Source: Oligoflexia bacterium (GTDB taxonomy: Bacteria > Bdellovibrionota > UBA1018 > CAIMNF01). From it: a stretch of 51,115 nucleotides of DNA. A model generated the notes under the pieces. The model was not told the origin of the DNA, made no database searches, and worked only from the letters and a program-made list of their open reading frames with translations. Position numbers and translations under genes: made by a program. Positions 1 through 8,883 of the stretch are shown here, one piece after another; position 1 is the first letter of the stretch; the number at the start of each line of letters is the position of its first letter. The stretch covers positions 1 to 51,115 of the forward strand of contig CAIKYX010000197.1 in assembly GCA_903831745.1 (NCBI GenBank). The letters are read 5' to 3'.

Positions 1-2
1 AC

Positions 3-89
3 GGCAGAAAAGAAACCCTGGGTGAAGTCGGAAGTGAAGAGTCCGCCCTAGAGATTCTTCCGGAAAAAGTCCGAAGAAACGTGCACTGA
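3..89 (+). CDS. Possible 3' end of a gene entering from the left
   Basis: The reading frame beginning at base 3 is open from the window edge to a TGA at 87-89 (28 residues, charged, ending RRNVH). It stops 4 bp before the stop codon of the convergent minus-strand gene. A second open frame from base 1 ends at a TAG at 49-51 (ends VKSPP), so the sequence alone does not decide which frame is coding. Too little is visible to name a product. Confidence 0.25.
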   Translation, partial: GRKETLGEVGSEESALEILPEKVRRNVH

Positions 90-93
90 TTTC

Positions 94-852
94 TCAATTT
101 CCCAAATGCAATGCAACTGATGCAATGATTTCCGAGTCCGAAGGGAGGATTCCCGGTTTCGGACGGCTCTCGGCATTGAGCGCATAACTGAGCTTTAATC
201 CCAATTGATCCTTGATGATGTCTGATTCGAGAAACGCGGCACAAACCAAATGTGAATTGGCAAGATCGTCTCCGGCTACCGAATAGAGCACATCCAATCC
301 GGTTTTTGAAGTGGCACTGATCGGATACGCAATCAGATCGCGAAAGCCAAAACGCGCGCGCTTCTCAGTCGGAAATCCCTGAAAGCTTTCCCGCTCGTAA
401 CCGGCAGAGAGGCTTAGTCCCATCGTGAGTTGGCCTAACTTCAGGTCGTACCACGGGCCGCCCCCGGTAGTTTGTCGGGCATCGAGCTTCCAGAACTCGT
501 TATAGAGATTGGCGTTGAAGATGAACAGGCGCCAATGCTCGTCCATGCGGTCATCGATCCGAATCATTTCGGCTCCGCGGTTGATGAATTTAGAGCCGTT
601 GTTGGATGCGTACGAAATATTGCCATCGAAATAGGCGGTGTAACGAGTGATGGTGCGAAAGACGGTAAGTCGACCGGCGCCGGCCGTGAATTTGACATTA
701 CCGCGATCGAGGGTGGTTCCTGCATCGAGATCGATGCCCCATTCTTTGCGGTTCTTGGTGACTTGTTCCGGAGTGAGGGTTCGAGAGTCGAGTTCCGGAG
801 TGTCAGCCTGGGCGAAAGGAGTCATGAGGGCGAGGAGAGTGAGGATCAACAT
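94..852 (-). CDS. Exported DUF481-like outer-membrane beta-barrel protein
   Basis: A 252-residue protein with a short signal peptide (hydrophobic LILTLLALM, cleavage near AQA-D, residues 14-17). The rest is a run of alternating polar/hydrophobic strands rich in aromatic residues and Gly, with patterns such as WDARQ-type strands, a Gly-rich turn and SAGYERE. This resembles the DUF481 / YdiY salt-induced outer-membrane family of about 250 residues; the assignment is by general resemblance. The ATG at 850-852 has no clear Shine-Dalgarno sequence, but an in-frame TAG just upstream limits the alternatives. It lies 15 bp downstream of a lipoprotein gene on the same strand, so the two are probably co-transcribed, possibly from the sigma-54 site at 1456-1471. 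Substrate or pore function is unknown. Confidence 0.6.
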   Translation of the reverse strand: MLILTLLALMTPFAQADTPELDSRTLTPEQVTKNRKEWGIDLDAGTTLDRGNVKFTAGAGRLTVFRTITRYTAYFDGNISYASNNGSKFINRGAEMIRIDDRMDEHWRLFIFNANLYNEFWKLDARQTTGGGPWYDLKLGQLTMGLSLSAGYERESFQGFPTEKRARFGFRDLIAYPISATSKTGLDVLYSVAGDDLANSHLVCAAFLESDIIKDQLGLKLSYALNAESRPKPGILPSDSEIIASVALHLGN

Positions 853-867
853 GCGACGGACAATATA

Positions 868-1422
868 CTAAAAGCGGCCGTAGGCGTAGGAGATTCCTGT
901 TTGTGATGCGCAGGAAGCGAGAGTTCCATAAGCGAGGCAGGCGCCGAAAGTCTGAAGGTCTGCAGCATCAACGACATACACTGAATTAAAACTTACGCCG
1001 AAAGAGGCGGATGCCCCTTGTGCATTAGTATTGAAACATTGGTAAACGAACTGGTCGGCGTAATTGTAGTATTGTCCTGATTTGGTGTACGGAGCAGTTT
1101 GATAATTTACGTCGTGAAGGGGAAACACGCAAACCGAGCGGCTTCCACCATCTGCTGGAAAAATCTTGATCGCGTTGGTGCCGCCGGAACAGGCTTGAAA
1201 ATCGAGTGTGTGATTCGAGTAGCCTTGCTCGATGATATTGGCATTTTCAGAACATTGTTGAGCTGCGGTCCAACCCGTATTGCCCAAATTCGAATATGAG
1301 CCGTTGCCATAGCTATTGCTGGTATTGATGCTGTTCGGATTAGTAGATCCGGCCATATTGCCGCACGCGCTGGTTAACGCAACCAATACCAATACAGAAA
1401 AAACTGACTTTAAATTTCTCAT
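868..1422 (-). CDS. Small exported lipoprotein, function unknown
   Basis: The start is placed at the ATG at 1420-1422, not at an upstream in-frame ATG (1491). It is preceded by a GGGAGAG ribosome site, and the protein then begins with a lipoprotein signal (MRNLK, hydrophobic core, lipobox LTSAC, Cys about residue 20). The mature part of about 165 residues is rich in Asn, Ser, Gly, Tyr and Gln, with several Cys that could form disulfides. No family was recognised. A near-consensus sigma-54 promoter lies 34 bp upstream of the start; it falls inside the longer reading frame, which supports the shorter start. It is the first gene of a probable two-gene unit with the downstream beta-barrel gene. 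Confidence 0.7.
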   Translation of the reverse strand: MRNLKSVFSVLVLVALTSACGNMAGSTNPNSINTSNSYGNGSYSNLGNTGWTAAQQCSENANIIEQGYSNHTLDFQACSGGTNAIKIFPADGGSRSVCVFPLHDVNYQTAPYTKSGQYYNYADQFVYQCFNTNAQGASASFGVSFNSVYVVDAADLQTFGACLAYGTLASCASQTGISYAYGRF

Positions 1423-1455
1423 GACACTCTCCCTCGATCTCTCACCTATGAAGAA

Positions 1456-1471
1456 TGCAACCCCGGTGCCA
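1456..1471 (-). promoter_or_regulatory. Sigma-54 (-24/-12) promoter candidate for the 1422 lipoprotein gene
   Basis: On the minus strand the sequence reads TGGCACC-GGGG-TTGCA, one mismatch from the sigma-54 consensus TGGCACG-N4-TTGCW. It has the invariant GG and GC dinucleotides at the right spacing. The predicted transcript start is near 1444, leaving a leader of about 21 nt that contains the GAGGGAGAG ribosome-binding stretch. Confidence 0.65.
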
Positions 1472-1638
1472 AGGGGAGTCCTTGAAATCATTCGAGTTTT
1501 TACATAAAAAGTGTATATATTTTAGACACCTGTTTAATGTCCCAAAATCCGGGAAAAAAGAAAAAGGGACAAAATCAACTGATATTATTTATTACCGATT
1601 GATTTTAAAATTAACATTGTTTAACCTTTGATTCGGCC

Positions 1639-2160
1639 ATGAAGTTTTACAGTATTTTTTTCATGATCCTTCAGACCTCGACCGTGTACGCGGGATTGCA
1701 GTATACCCCTCTGGTGGTCACTTGCACTGCTACTGGCACGTTTCATCAATACGAAAAATCATTTCTGTTCTCGAAGCGAATAGGCCAGAGCGTGCGGGAA
1801 CTTTGTCCCGGAGCACTTCCTTCCTTGCGATCCCCTCGAAATGGTCTGTTGGTCGAGACTACTTGTGGTTCCGAAGGAATTGATGCGGGATATGCGTTAA
1901 CCGTAAAGTCCCAGACGCAGGCCGCAGGAACCGAAGTTTCTGTCTTTGTGTTTGAATCGCATTTTAACGCTGAAGGGGCAAAGCCGCTTCCGATCGATCG
2001 GATCCTGCTCAGTGAGCAAGCGCCGGTTTATTCGAAAGACTACGTAACTGACATAGTTACGGCGAGATCTAGCAAACATGAATTCGAAAAGCTCGATTCA
2101 GTTTCCATTCACTGCGAGTCAAATGCGGAACAGTCGCATCTTAGAATCAGCTCGATTTAG
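1639..2160 (+). CDS. Small secreted protein, function unknown
   Basis: A 173-residue protein with a signal peptide at residues 1-18 (MKFYSIFFMILQTSTVYA). The mature domain is mixed beta and contains four to five Cys, suggesting disulfides after export. The ATG at 1639 is the first of the frame and follows an AT-rich stretch, with no strong ribosome-binding site. No family was recognised. Its last 14 bases overlap the end of the convergent gene at 2147-3307. The product could belong to the group of small exported Cys-containing proteins found repeatedly in this window. Confidence 0.6.
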   Translation: MKFYSIFFMILQTSTVYAGLQYTPLVVTCTATGTFHQYEKSFLFSKRIGQSVRELCPGALPSLRSPRNGLLVETTCGSEGIDAGYALTVKSQTQAAGTEVSVFVFESHFNAEGAKPLPIDRILLSEQAPVYSKDYVTDIVTARSSKHEFEKLDSVSIHCESNAEQSHLRISSI

Positions 2161-3307
2161 CCCATGCAGGCATACAAGAAAGTTCGTGAAGGGCGGATTT
2201 GATTTCAATCCCATCCACATAACTTGGGGCACAGGTATTCTTAAGATCGAGCATTTTTGAAAGATCGAACTGAAATCTGATCTCGTGTTGATTTGCCAGT
2301 GACTTTGCGGCTGCAAACATTTCATCTGGGTATTCCGCAATCGCCCGGCATGCGATATCGACCGAGTGCCCTTTTTCGCTTCCTTGTAGAATCCCCAACT
2401 GTTCCATTGCCAGGGGATTGGTAATTAGCTCCGGTTTTTCAGTAACGGCATCGCCCCAGGCTCTTTCAGGTGCTACTCGTTTTCCTTCTGAAACATGTTC
2501 GACCACGATCAGTGCAATCGTTACGCCGATGAACATGGCTCCCACTTCGAGTTTGCCGATCAGATTGTCAAAACTGGTGGCTTTGGTTGCTTGATACATA
2601 AGACCGTTCATTTCGGCTCCTGCAGTCGCATCAGCCGCAGTCGTCGTTCCGAGTGCGTCTACTGTCTCTTCGGTGACATTCAGATCTGAAACGTCACGAT
2701 AAATGTCGTACATGATTTTCTTTCCAGGCCCATTTTCGATTTCGGCAATTCCTTCGTCCAGTTCAGTCATGTAGTCCTTGAGGCCCGAGATTTCTTTTTC
2801 GAGTGAAGCCTGGCCAGAACCTCCTGTTCGAATCAGCATCGAAAGGTTGGACTGTTGAAATCCCAATTCGCCCATCACGTCATTTCGAGTCGTGAGTAAT
2901 GCTTCGCGCTCGGCTGTTTTCAACGCGATTTCTGCGCCGGGGACTCCGAAGTAATTCGAAAAGACGGGAAGTGCTTTTTCGATCAGTTTGTTTCTAAGGT
3001 TCGTGCGATACAAATAAGAGGCCAATAAAGGAATGCCTCCACCTACTGCGAGCGAGAGGGTTGCTTTTCCGAAATCATTCCCGGAAAAACCCATCTCCTG
3101 AACTTTGGGTGTGTTCTGACTGAGTTTGATTCCGGTTTCGAGTCGTTTGATTTGACTCTGATCTTGCTGATTCAAAATCGAATTGATTTTGGCATATCCT
3201 TTCGTGCAAGCGTCTTTTTGCGTTTGAATCTGAGTCGGGGTTTGAGCGAGGGAATGGGCAGAAGAGAGAATGAGTAGCAGGCAGACAAAACAGCGTTCAA
3301 TCACCAT
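2147..3307 (-). CDS. Exported/membrane protein with helical core, function unknown
   Basis: A 386-residue protein with an N-terminal signal (residues 1-21, ending LAQ). A Gly-rich hydrophobic segment lies around residues 85-105 (LSLAVGGGIPLLASYLY). A long helical, charged region follows at about 125-230, and a second strong membrane helix lies around 250-270 (VGAMFIGVTIALIVVE). The C-terminal 110 residues look soluble and have a few Cys. No family was recognised. The layout (helical stalk between two membrane segments) fits an envelope-anchored protein, but its role is unknown. It overlaps the convergent 1639-2160 gene by 14 bp. The region from 3308 to 3456 upstream is AT-rich and probably holds its promoter. 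Confidence 0.6.
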   Translation of the reverse strand: MVIERCFVCLLLILSSAHSLAQTPTQIQTQKDACTKGYAKINSILNQQDQSQIKRLETGIKLSQNTPKVQEMGFSGNDFGKATLSLAVGGGIPLLASYLYRTNLRNKLIEKALPVFSNYFGVPGAEIALKTAEREALLTTRNDVMGELGFQQSNLSMLIRTGGSGQASLEKEISGLKDYMTELDEGIAEIENGPGKKIMYDIYRDVSDLNVTEETVDALGTTTAADATAGAEMNGLMYQATKATSFDNLIGKLEVGAMFIGVTIALIVVEHVSEGKRVAPERAWGDAVTEKPELITNPLAMEQLGILQGSEKGHSVDIACRAIAEYPDEMFAAAKSLANQHEIRFQFDLSKMLDLKNTCAPSYVDGIEIKSALHELSCMPAWAKSS

Positions 3308-3456
3308 ATTTTTGTACTAACCGTTCCAGATCGGGGAAAGTCCCTATCGGGAGCGCTCCTTGGACGGGCGAAACTACGGTACTGGATTAATATTGTAAAG
3401 AATAAAATTGTCGGTTATTAAAATAACTCATCAACCGTGCTATTCAACAAGTTTGA

Positions 3457-5115
3457 TTAAGCGTTTTTTCTACGGACGGTCGCAAACAACAAGAGCGCCG
3501 TGATGATTTGGCATAACCGTGCAAACCATTGATTTCCGAAAATGCGCGCGACTGCAAGAAACGGCGAAACCATCTGCAGTCGTGGCTTGATCTCGGTACT
3601 TAAAAATTCACTCGAGTTCATTTTGGTCGTTTGAATGATTTCTCCTGTCGAATCGATCACCACCGTAAATCCTGTATTGGTCGAACGAATCATCGGAAGT
3701 CGGGTTTCGATCGAGCGAAACGTCGTGAGTTCAAGATGCAAATACGGCTCGCCTTTTTCGCCGAACCAGGAATCATTCGTAATGTTCAGAAGCGCGTCTG
3801 CACCGAGAAAGGCTCCTTCGGCTGAATGTTCCGGAAACAGTCCTTCATAACAGATGGACGGGGCGAATTTAAAATCCTTACCCTGTCTGTTCTGAATAGT
3901 GAATGCTTGTGGGCCCGGGCCACGTCCAAAAAATCCCATGGTGGGAAACCAACCCTTCATTTGTGGAAATGTTTCCGCAAAGGGTAGGGTTTCGCCAAAC
4001 ATCAGAAGAATGTTTTTGTGATAAGTCGGCGTATCGGCACGTGTCGCATGGTAAAAAAACAAGGAATTGTAATCGAGTGAGTTTTGTTGATCGTAGCCGC
4101 CGAAAAGTGTCCATGCCCCAAAGTCTTTCGCGAAGCTCCGAATGGCATTTTCCATCATCACTTCAGAAGGACCTGCGGGATGTCCGAATAGGCCCGGATA
4201 CGCCGTCTCAGGCCAAAGAATTGCATCCGGTTTCGGTGAAGCCAGAGAAGCGGCCTGACTTAGGTTCAGGTATTGCGATATGACCTGCCGTGAAGCCCCT
4301 TCGCCCCCGCGTTCGGCTTCGACTTTCAAATAATCACCGATATTCGCTTGAATCATCGAAATGTTCAAGGAAGGCGCGTTTACCTGGGCTGCTCTTAATG
4401 TTTCGACCTGACCGAGGCGCCAGGCACCGTAGGCGTAAATCGAGCTCAAAAGCAAAGCGGTCAGTACGAACGAGAGGGTAGCAACTTTCTTTGCGCCCGC
4501 GCTCAATGCTTTGCACGCGTAATAAAGCATTTCACCGATGATGACTGAGCAGGCGCTCAAAAAAAACGGACCCCCGATATCTGCAACCTGCCTGAAATGC
4601 GATTCACGATAAAAAGCGTGTCCGGCGGTATCCAGAAATAATTTGGGATAAAAGGAATCTACGCCGACATAAACCCAGCCTGAAAGAAAAATCCAAAGCC
4701 AAGGGCGATTTCGGAAGAGCTCGTGTTTTTTAATGTGGTGGCGAATCAACAAAAAAATCGGCAGTTGCAGTTGGCCGATGATGCAAAACACTGCGAAGAG
4801 GGCAAGTGCGCCGATGAACGGAAGTCCGCCGTACTCCTGGGTCGCGTGAATAATCCAGTAGTAACCCCCCAGACAAAGGGTTGCACTCATCAGGTAGCCT
4901 GCGAGTGCGATTCGGATGAGGAGTGTTTTCTTTTCTTCGCGGGTAGAAAACGGAAATTGAGATTCGATCAGGTGAATTCCAAAAAACAGGGGTGCCCACG
5001 CGAGCCACTGCAGGCATCCGTAATCCCAAGGGGCAAATGAAAGGACAAAGAGAATGCCACCCAAAAGGATCAACGCGTAAGGAGCGAGTTTGGAGGCAGG
5101 ATTGGTTTGGGTCAT
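3457..5115 (-). CDS. lnt: Apolipoprotein N-acyltransferase
   Basis: Lnt transfers the third acyl chain from phospholipid to the amino-terminal Cys of lipoproteins in the inner membrane. The 552-residue protein has the family layout: about seven membrane helices in residues 10-235 plus one near the C terminus (about 530-545), around a nitrilase-fold periplasmic domain. The catalytic triad is visible as Glu303 (WPETAYPG), Lys367 (TYHKN) and Cys422 (SICYEG), followed by the NDSWFG and RSTNTG motifs. The length is slightly above the usual 500-520. It is followed 21 bp upstream on the same strand by the subtilase gene, so the two may share a transcript. The many lipoproteins in this window are its expected substrates. 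Confidence 0.95.
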   Translation of the reverse strand: MTQTNPASKLAPYALILLGGILFVLSFAPWDYGCLQWLAWAPLFFGIHLIESQFPFSTREEKKTLLIRIALAGYLMSATLCLGGYYWIIHATQEYGGLPFIGALALFAVFCIIGQLQLPIFLLIRHHIKKHELFRNRPWLWIFLSGWVYVGVDSFYPKLFLDTAGHAFYRESHFRQVADIGGPFFLSACSVIIGEMLYYACKALSAGAKKVATLSFVLTALLLSSIYAYGAWRLGQVETLRAAQVNAPSLNISMIQANIGDYLKVEAERGGEGASRQVISQYLNLSQAASLASPKPDAILWPETAYPGLFGHPAGPSEVMMENAIRSFAKDFGAWTLFGGYDQQNSLDYNSLFFYHATRADTPTYHKNILLMFGETLPFAETFPQMKGWFPTMGFFGRGPGPQAFTIQNRQGKDFKFAPSICYEGLFPEHSAEGAFLGADALLNITNDSWFGEKGEPYLHLELTTFRSIETRLPMIRSTNTGFTVVIDSTGEIIQTTKMNSSEFLSTEIKPRLQMVSPFLAVARIFGNQWFARLCQIITALLLFATVRRKNA

Positions 5116-5136
5116 CCTGTTCAGGTTAACAAAGGA

Positions 5137-6204
5137 TTATTTCTTTTGCGAAGCCATTTTTCGTGAGCCTTCGTTATAGGCTGCTACTGCGAGGAGGGCT
5201 TTGTGCGCATTCACCTTGCCACCGGATGAAAGTTTTCCTTTGAGAGGGTTTTCACGGTCGGTGCTGCTGATGATGACTTGTCGAACTTGTTCTGGAGTGA
5301 GTGCCGGTTGTTTCGCCAGAATCAAGGCTGCAATTCCAGAAACGAAAGCAGTCGCCTGTGAGGTGCCGGTCAATTTGCCGTGCATGCCGCCTGGAATCGT
5401 GCTCAGGATGCCTTCGCCTGGAGCTGCAACATCAACAGTTTTAAGGCCCCAGTTTGAAGACGGAAGGAGTTTGTTTTCGCGGTCGATCGAAGCAACCGTG
5501 ATCAGGTTCTTCAGGCCCTTAAGTTTGTAGGCAGCCGGGTAGTAATGATTGATGGCGATGTCGGTATCGTGATGATCATTACCGGCAGCAGCAACGATGA
5601 GTACGCCTTTTTGTTCGGCTTTCTTCATTGCCTGAAATTCTTCTTCAGAGTATTCCGGTCCGCCACCCGAGTAATTGATGATTCGTGCGCCGTTATCGAT
5701 GGCATAGTGAAGGGCTTTGATTCCGTTTGCGAGATTTACTTTGCCAGGTGCACTTTCATCATAATAACGAACGGCCATGATTTGAACGTTTTGAGCAACG
5801 CCTGCAGAACCCATTTTTGGGTTGACGAGGCCGCCGATGATGCCAGCGATATGAGTGCCATGGCCATTGACATCAGTAGGATTCGGGCTTTTGGTGACGA
5901 AATCCCATCCATAGACTGAACCGCTGCCGAGATGTCCGTTGTTCGAAGGTGCGCGCCAAAGATTGGGTTTTAATTCTGGATGATTGGAATCGATGCCGGT
6001 ATCAATCACGGCGACCACTACGTTCTTGCTGCCTTGGGTGATTTCCCACGCGCCAGGAATGTCAGCGGCTTTTTTCTCGAGCCCCCAGTTCTTGGATTCG
6101 AAGTGCTTGAGGTCGGAACCGAACGAAAAAGGAGTCTGGAGCAGGAGTAGTCCGAAGCTGATGATTTGAATTGTCTTTAAAGTTGCGTTCACGTTTGATC
6201 CCAC
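5137..6204 (-). CDS. Secreted subtilisin-like serine peptidase (S8)
   Basis: A 355-residue subtilase. With the GTG start at 6202-6204 the catalytic residues are Asp68 (VIDTGID), His115 (NGHGTH) and Ser282 (GTSQA), and the oxyanion Asn lies in the AAAGND motif. The usual GTSMATPHV is changed to GTSQATAFV, so the Pro-His after the nucleophile is lost. A signal peptide precedes the catalytic domain directly, so there is almost no inhibitory prodomain. The start was chosen because AAGGAGG lies 7 bp before the GTG. However, a sigma-54 site at 6224-6239 would start the RNA at about 6213 and could instead favour the GTG at 6190-6192, which is preceded by AAGGTGG. A longer ATG start at 6240 would cover the promoter and is rejected. 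Confidence 0.88.
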   Translation of the reverse strand: MGSNVNATLKTIQIISFGLLLLQTPFSFGSDLKHFESKNWGLEKKAADIPGAWEITQGSKNVVVAVIDTGIDSNHPELKPNLWRAPSNNGHLGSGSVYGWDFVTKSPNPTDVNGHGTHIAGIIGGLVNPKMGSAGVAQNVQIMAVRYYDESAPGKVNLANGIKALHYAIDNGARIINYSGGGPEYSEEEFQAMKKAEQKGVLIVAAAGNDHHDTDIAINHYYPAAYKLKGLKNLITVASIDRENKLLPSSNWGLKTVDVAAPGEGILSTIPGGMHGKLTGTSQATAFVSGIAALILAKQPALTPEQVRQVIISSTDRENPLKGKLSSGGKVNAHKALLAVAAYNEGSRKMASQKK

Positions 6205-6223
6205 CTTTTGTCCTCCTTCATAG

Positions 6224-6239
6224 TGCAACGAGGGTGCCA
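6224..6239 (-). promoter_or_regulatory. Sigma-54 promoter candidate for the subtilase gene
   Basis: The minus strand reads TGGCACC-CTCG-TTGCA, one base from the sigma-54 consensus, with GG and GC correctly spaced. The predicted RNA start (about 6213) is only 9-21 bp before the two possible GTG starts, giving a very short leader. Confidence 0.65.
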
Positions 6240-6394
6240 AAAAATAGGCACTTTTGGAATCGGAATCCTAAGTGATAGCTGACTGGAATCATTAGTTATT
6301 ATACAAAATCTGTTTACAAAGTATCCGGAGGGGGCCTGCAAAAATACCAACGGGTGTCTAAAGTTTAGTCAGTAAAAACCCGAAAGGTGATTGT

Positions 6395-7204
6395 ATGAAA
6401 CACCTCTCTCGCTTGCAGGCAGGCTCTGGATTCGTTGTGGTTCTTCTCTTCTGGGCGCAGGGCGCACTGGCTGCCCAATCCCAAGAACTGACCCAGTTGG
6501 TGAAGGCCGTTGCTCTTCTCGAAAGCACGCCTACCGGAAAAGCCGAAGTGGCGAAGGCCAGGGAATTGCATATTCCTGTCCGCGAAGGCACGGTCTCGAA
6601 AACCGAAGTCACTGCGGTGCGAGTCAAGCAAGGCAATAATGAACAACTCAAGTTCAACACTCAGGTGCTGATTTCGAGTAATAAGGATCTGGTGTTTCAG
6701 GCGCTCGATATGGCTCATGAGCTCACTCACGCCATTCATCCGAAAGAAAATCCGTTTGATCCGGCCCTTTCGGCCGAGGAATATGTACGGCATGGAATCG
6801 AAGGTGAAGGCGGAGAAGCGCAAGCCATCGGGCAGGAATGCCAGGTGGGCAAGGAGCTGATCCAGCAAAAGGCCGTTAAAGAAAACTTTGTCGAGCTGAT
6901 TAAGGCGCGTTGCCAATACGTTTGGAAAACCGAAAATGATCCGGGTCGCTGGAAACATTCGTTTTATCAGTTGGGCCAATACTATCAGCAATTTGTTTCC
7001 TTGATTCGTGGCAAGGCAGATCAATTCAAGGTTGAAACAAAGAGTCCCTTATTTGCTTCCGCTGTTGCGCACAAGCCTTATCCTTTGGCATTGTTAGAGG
7101 AATATGTCGACATTACCCGTACCATTTGCAATCGAGCAAAAAACAACCCACTGGTCCGAATCACCAAACTCGATCAGCGTTGTAAAGAAATCGAAAATCA
7201 ATAA
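6395..7204 (+). CDS. Exported HExxH metallopeptidase-like protein
   Basis: A 269-residue protein with a signal peptide (cleavage near ALA-AQ, residue 27). The zinc-peptidase signature HELTH is at 108-112 (His108, Glu109, His112), inside a helix followed by AIHP. An acidic stretch rich in Glu (GIEGEGGEA, 134-142) lies 24-30 residues downstream and could supply the third zinc ligand, as in gluzincins. No named family was recognised, so peptidase activity is inferred from the motif alone. The ATG at 6395 is preceded by AAAGGTGA. It is divergent from the subtilase gene, with 190 bp between them, and is followed 26 bp later by a histidine phosphatase gene. Confidence 0.7.
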   Translation: MKHLSRLQAGSGFVVVLLFWAQGALAAQSQELTQLVKAVALLESTPTGKAEVAKARELHIPVREGTVSKTEVTAVRVKQGNNEQLKFNTQVLISSNKDLVFQALDMAHELTHAIHPKENPFDPALSAEEYVRHGIEGEGGEAQAIGQECQVGKELIQQKAVKENFVELIKARCQYVWKTENDPGRWKHSFYQLGQYYQQFVSLIRGKADQFKVETKSPLFASAVAHKPYPLALLEEYVDITRTICNRAKNNPLVRITKLDQRCKEIENQ

Positions 7205-7230
7205 TTTTTTAGGCTGTGTTGGAGTTGCGA

Positions 7231-7713
7231 ATGAGCAGCTCTAAAACTTTGATTATTCTCAGACACGCCCATCGAGATCTCGACGAACGCACCCGCGATA
7301 ACGGGCTAAGCGATAAAGGCCGCGAGCAAGTTAAGCGCATGCTCTCTTTTGCAAAACGGCGTCTGGATGAATCTTCTCCTGTGTTTCTGACTTCACCGAA
7401 AAAACGCTGTGTCGAGACGATTTCGCCTGTCGCAAAAGAGTTGGGGCATGAGGTAAGGGTGGACGAACGATTGGTCGAGCATTTGTCCGGTGAAAGCGAC
7501 AAAGCTTACCTTGCTCGAATCGATGAGTTTTTGGATTTTTTTAAATATGAGTGTCCGGAAGTGACGGTCATCTGCTCGCATGGCGATTGGATACCGGTGG
7601 CTATCGAAAGATTAACCGGCGCTCAGAGTTCGCTTCGAAAATGCGGTTGGGCCGAGATTGAATACGTGGCGGGCAGCTCTTATTTGAAGTGGCTAGTTCA
7701 GAAACATTATTGA
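7231..7713 (+). CDS. SixA-like histidine phosphatase
   Basis: A 160-residue single-domain histidine phosphatase. The RHAHR motif near residue 12 carries the phospho-accepting His, and a second conserved His lies in CSHGDW. This size and the RHA variant match SixA, which removes phosphate from histidine phosphotransfer domains; other small phosphatases of the fold cannot be excluded. The ATG at 7231 is chosen over a GTG at 7216 because GGAG lies 6 bp before it. The gene sits 8 bp upstream of queA and is probably co-transcribed with it. Confidence 0.8.
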   Translation: MSSSKTLIILRHAHRDLDERTRDNGLSDKGREQVKRMLSFAKRRLDESSPVFLTSPKKRCVETISPVAKELGHEVRVDERLVEHLSGESDKAYLARIDEFLDFFKYECPEVTVICSHGDWIPVAIERLTGAQSSLRKCGWAEIEYVAGSSYLKWLVQKHY

Positions 7714-7721
7714 GATCGCTC

Positions 7722-8792
7722 ATGTTTGAAACCAAGAATTATTCATTTCATCTTCCAGAAGAATTAGTTGCCGCCGAAGCGCTTTCGGCGCGTGATGCTT
7801 CTCGGTTGCTCGTCGTTCACAAAAACGAGCATCGGATCGAACATCGGATGATCCGGGATCTTCCTTCGATCCTGACGTCGAATCATCTGATCGTGGCGAA
7901 TAACACCAAAGTATTTCGTGCACGCCTGCCTGGTCGCCGAAAAGGCACGGATGGCAAAATAGAGTTTTTCATGCTGACTCGAATGGGGCCCAAAAGCTGG
8001 AAAGGTCTGATGCGATCCGCTGCCCGTATTTTGCCGGGATTCGAATTCATCATTGGTGAAGGCTCGCGCGAGATTACAGGTCGGGTCATCGCCCGGGAAG
8101 AAAATCCTGCCGGTGTGCTTCTGACCGCCGAGTTTTCTGAAGATCCTGCTCGGAGTGGGTGGGGTGAAGTTCCTCTGCCGCCGTACATTGTTTCAAAGCG
8201 CACTTCGCAAAACAAGGCAATCGATCATCCATCCGAGATCGAGCGCTATAATACCGAATTTGCAAAAATCGAAGGGTCGGTAGCGGCACCCACTGCGGGT
8301 CGGCATTTTACTGCAGAATTGATCTCTCGGCTGAAGGCTCAGGGAATCGAGTGGAATGAACTGACGCTTCACGTGGGGCTTGGAACGTTCAAGCCGGTAA
8401 CCGTTCAGGATGTGCGAGAACACGAAATGCACGCAGAGGAAGTTGCAATTTCTGAGCAGCTCGCGGACCATTTGAATGTTTCAAAGGCCCAGGGAAAAAA
8501 AATACTGGCGATTGGCACGACCACGACTCGCGCGCTCGAAGGTAGGTCGTTAAATGGGCGCCTACAGGCAGGACAACAGCCGGTGAATCTTTTCATTCAT
8601 CCAGGAAGCCATCATCAGTGGCAAACGGTCGATGCCATGCTGACCAATTTTCATTTGCCGGAGAGCACGCTTTTAATGATGGTGGCTGATTTTATCGGTG
8701 ACCTTTCGTGGACGCGCGAGATCTATCAGACGGCGATTCACGAACAGTATCGTTTCTACAGTTATGGCGATGCGATGCTGATTCTTGAGTAA
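7722..8792 (+). CDS. queA: S-adenosylmethionine:tRNA ribosyltransferase-isomerase
   Basis: QueA moves the ribosyl group of S-adenosylmethionine onto 7-aminomethyl-7-deazaguanine in tRNA, making epoxyqueuosine. The protein of about 356 residues begins with the family-typical FELPxELIA-like segment (here YSFHLPEELVAAEAL). It contains VANNTKVFRARL, the VAAPTAGRHFT motif, HVGLGTFKPV, a GTTTTRALE motif and the FHLPESTL / YGDAMLI end. The ATG at 7722 gives the usual N terminus; an upstream in-frame ATG lies within the preceding gene. Queuosine partners in the window are tgt (14.2 kb) and queE (23.4 kb). In many bacteria queA is adjacent to tgt; here 5.4 kb of other genes lie between them. Confidence 0.96.
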   Translation: MFETKNYSFHLPEELVAAEALSARDASRLLVVHKNEHRIEHRMIRDLPSILTSNHLIVANNTKVFRARLPGRRKGTDGKIEFFMLTRMGPKSWKGLMRSAARILPGFEFIIGEGSREITGRVIAREENPAGVLLTAEFSEDPARSGWGEVPLPPYIVSKRTSQNKAIDHPSEIERYNTEFAKIEGSVAAPTAGRHFTAELISRLKAQGIEWNELTLHVGLGTFKPVTVQDVREHEMHAEEVAISEQLADHLNVSKAQGKKILAIGTTTTRALEGRSLNGRLQAGQQPVNLFIHPGSHHQWQTVDAMLTNFHLPESTLLMMVADFIGDLSWTREIYQTAIHEQYRFYSYGDAMLILE

Positions 8793-8883
8793 AAATTCAT
8801 CTATAATACTGACAATTAAATTCATTGACTTGCCGCAGCAAGTATGTTGAGTTCTGCTCCTTGATTCAAACAAGGAGAGAGTG

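Noticed and set aside
5801-6240. ATG start at 6240 for the subtilase
   Set aside because: It would place the sigma-54 box and the AAGGAGG ribosome site inside the coding region and spoil the signal peptide.
6365-7024. 219-codon minus-strand frame opposite the HELTH protein
   Set aside because: The plus strand has a signal peptide, ribosome site and zinc motif; the minus frame is its shadow.
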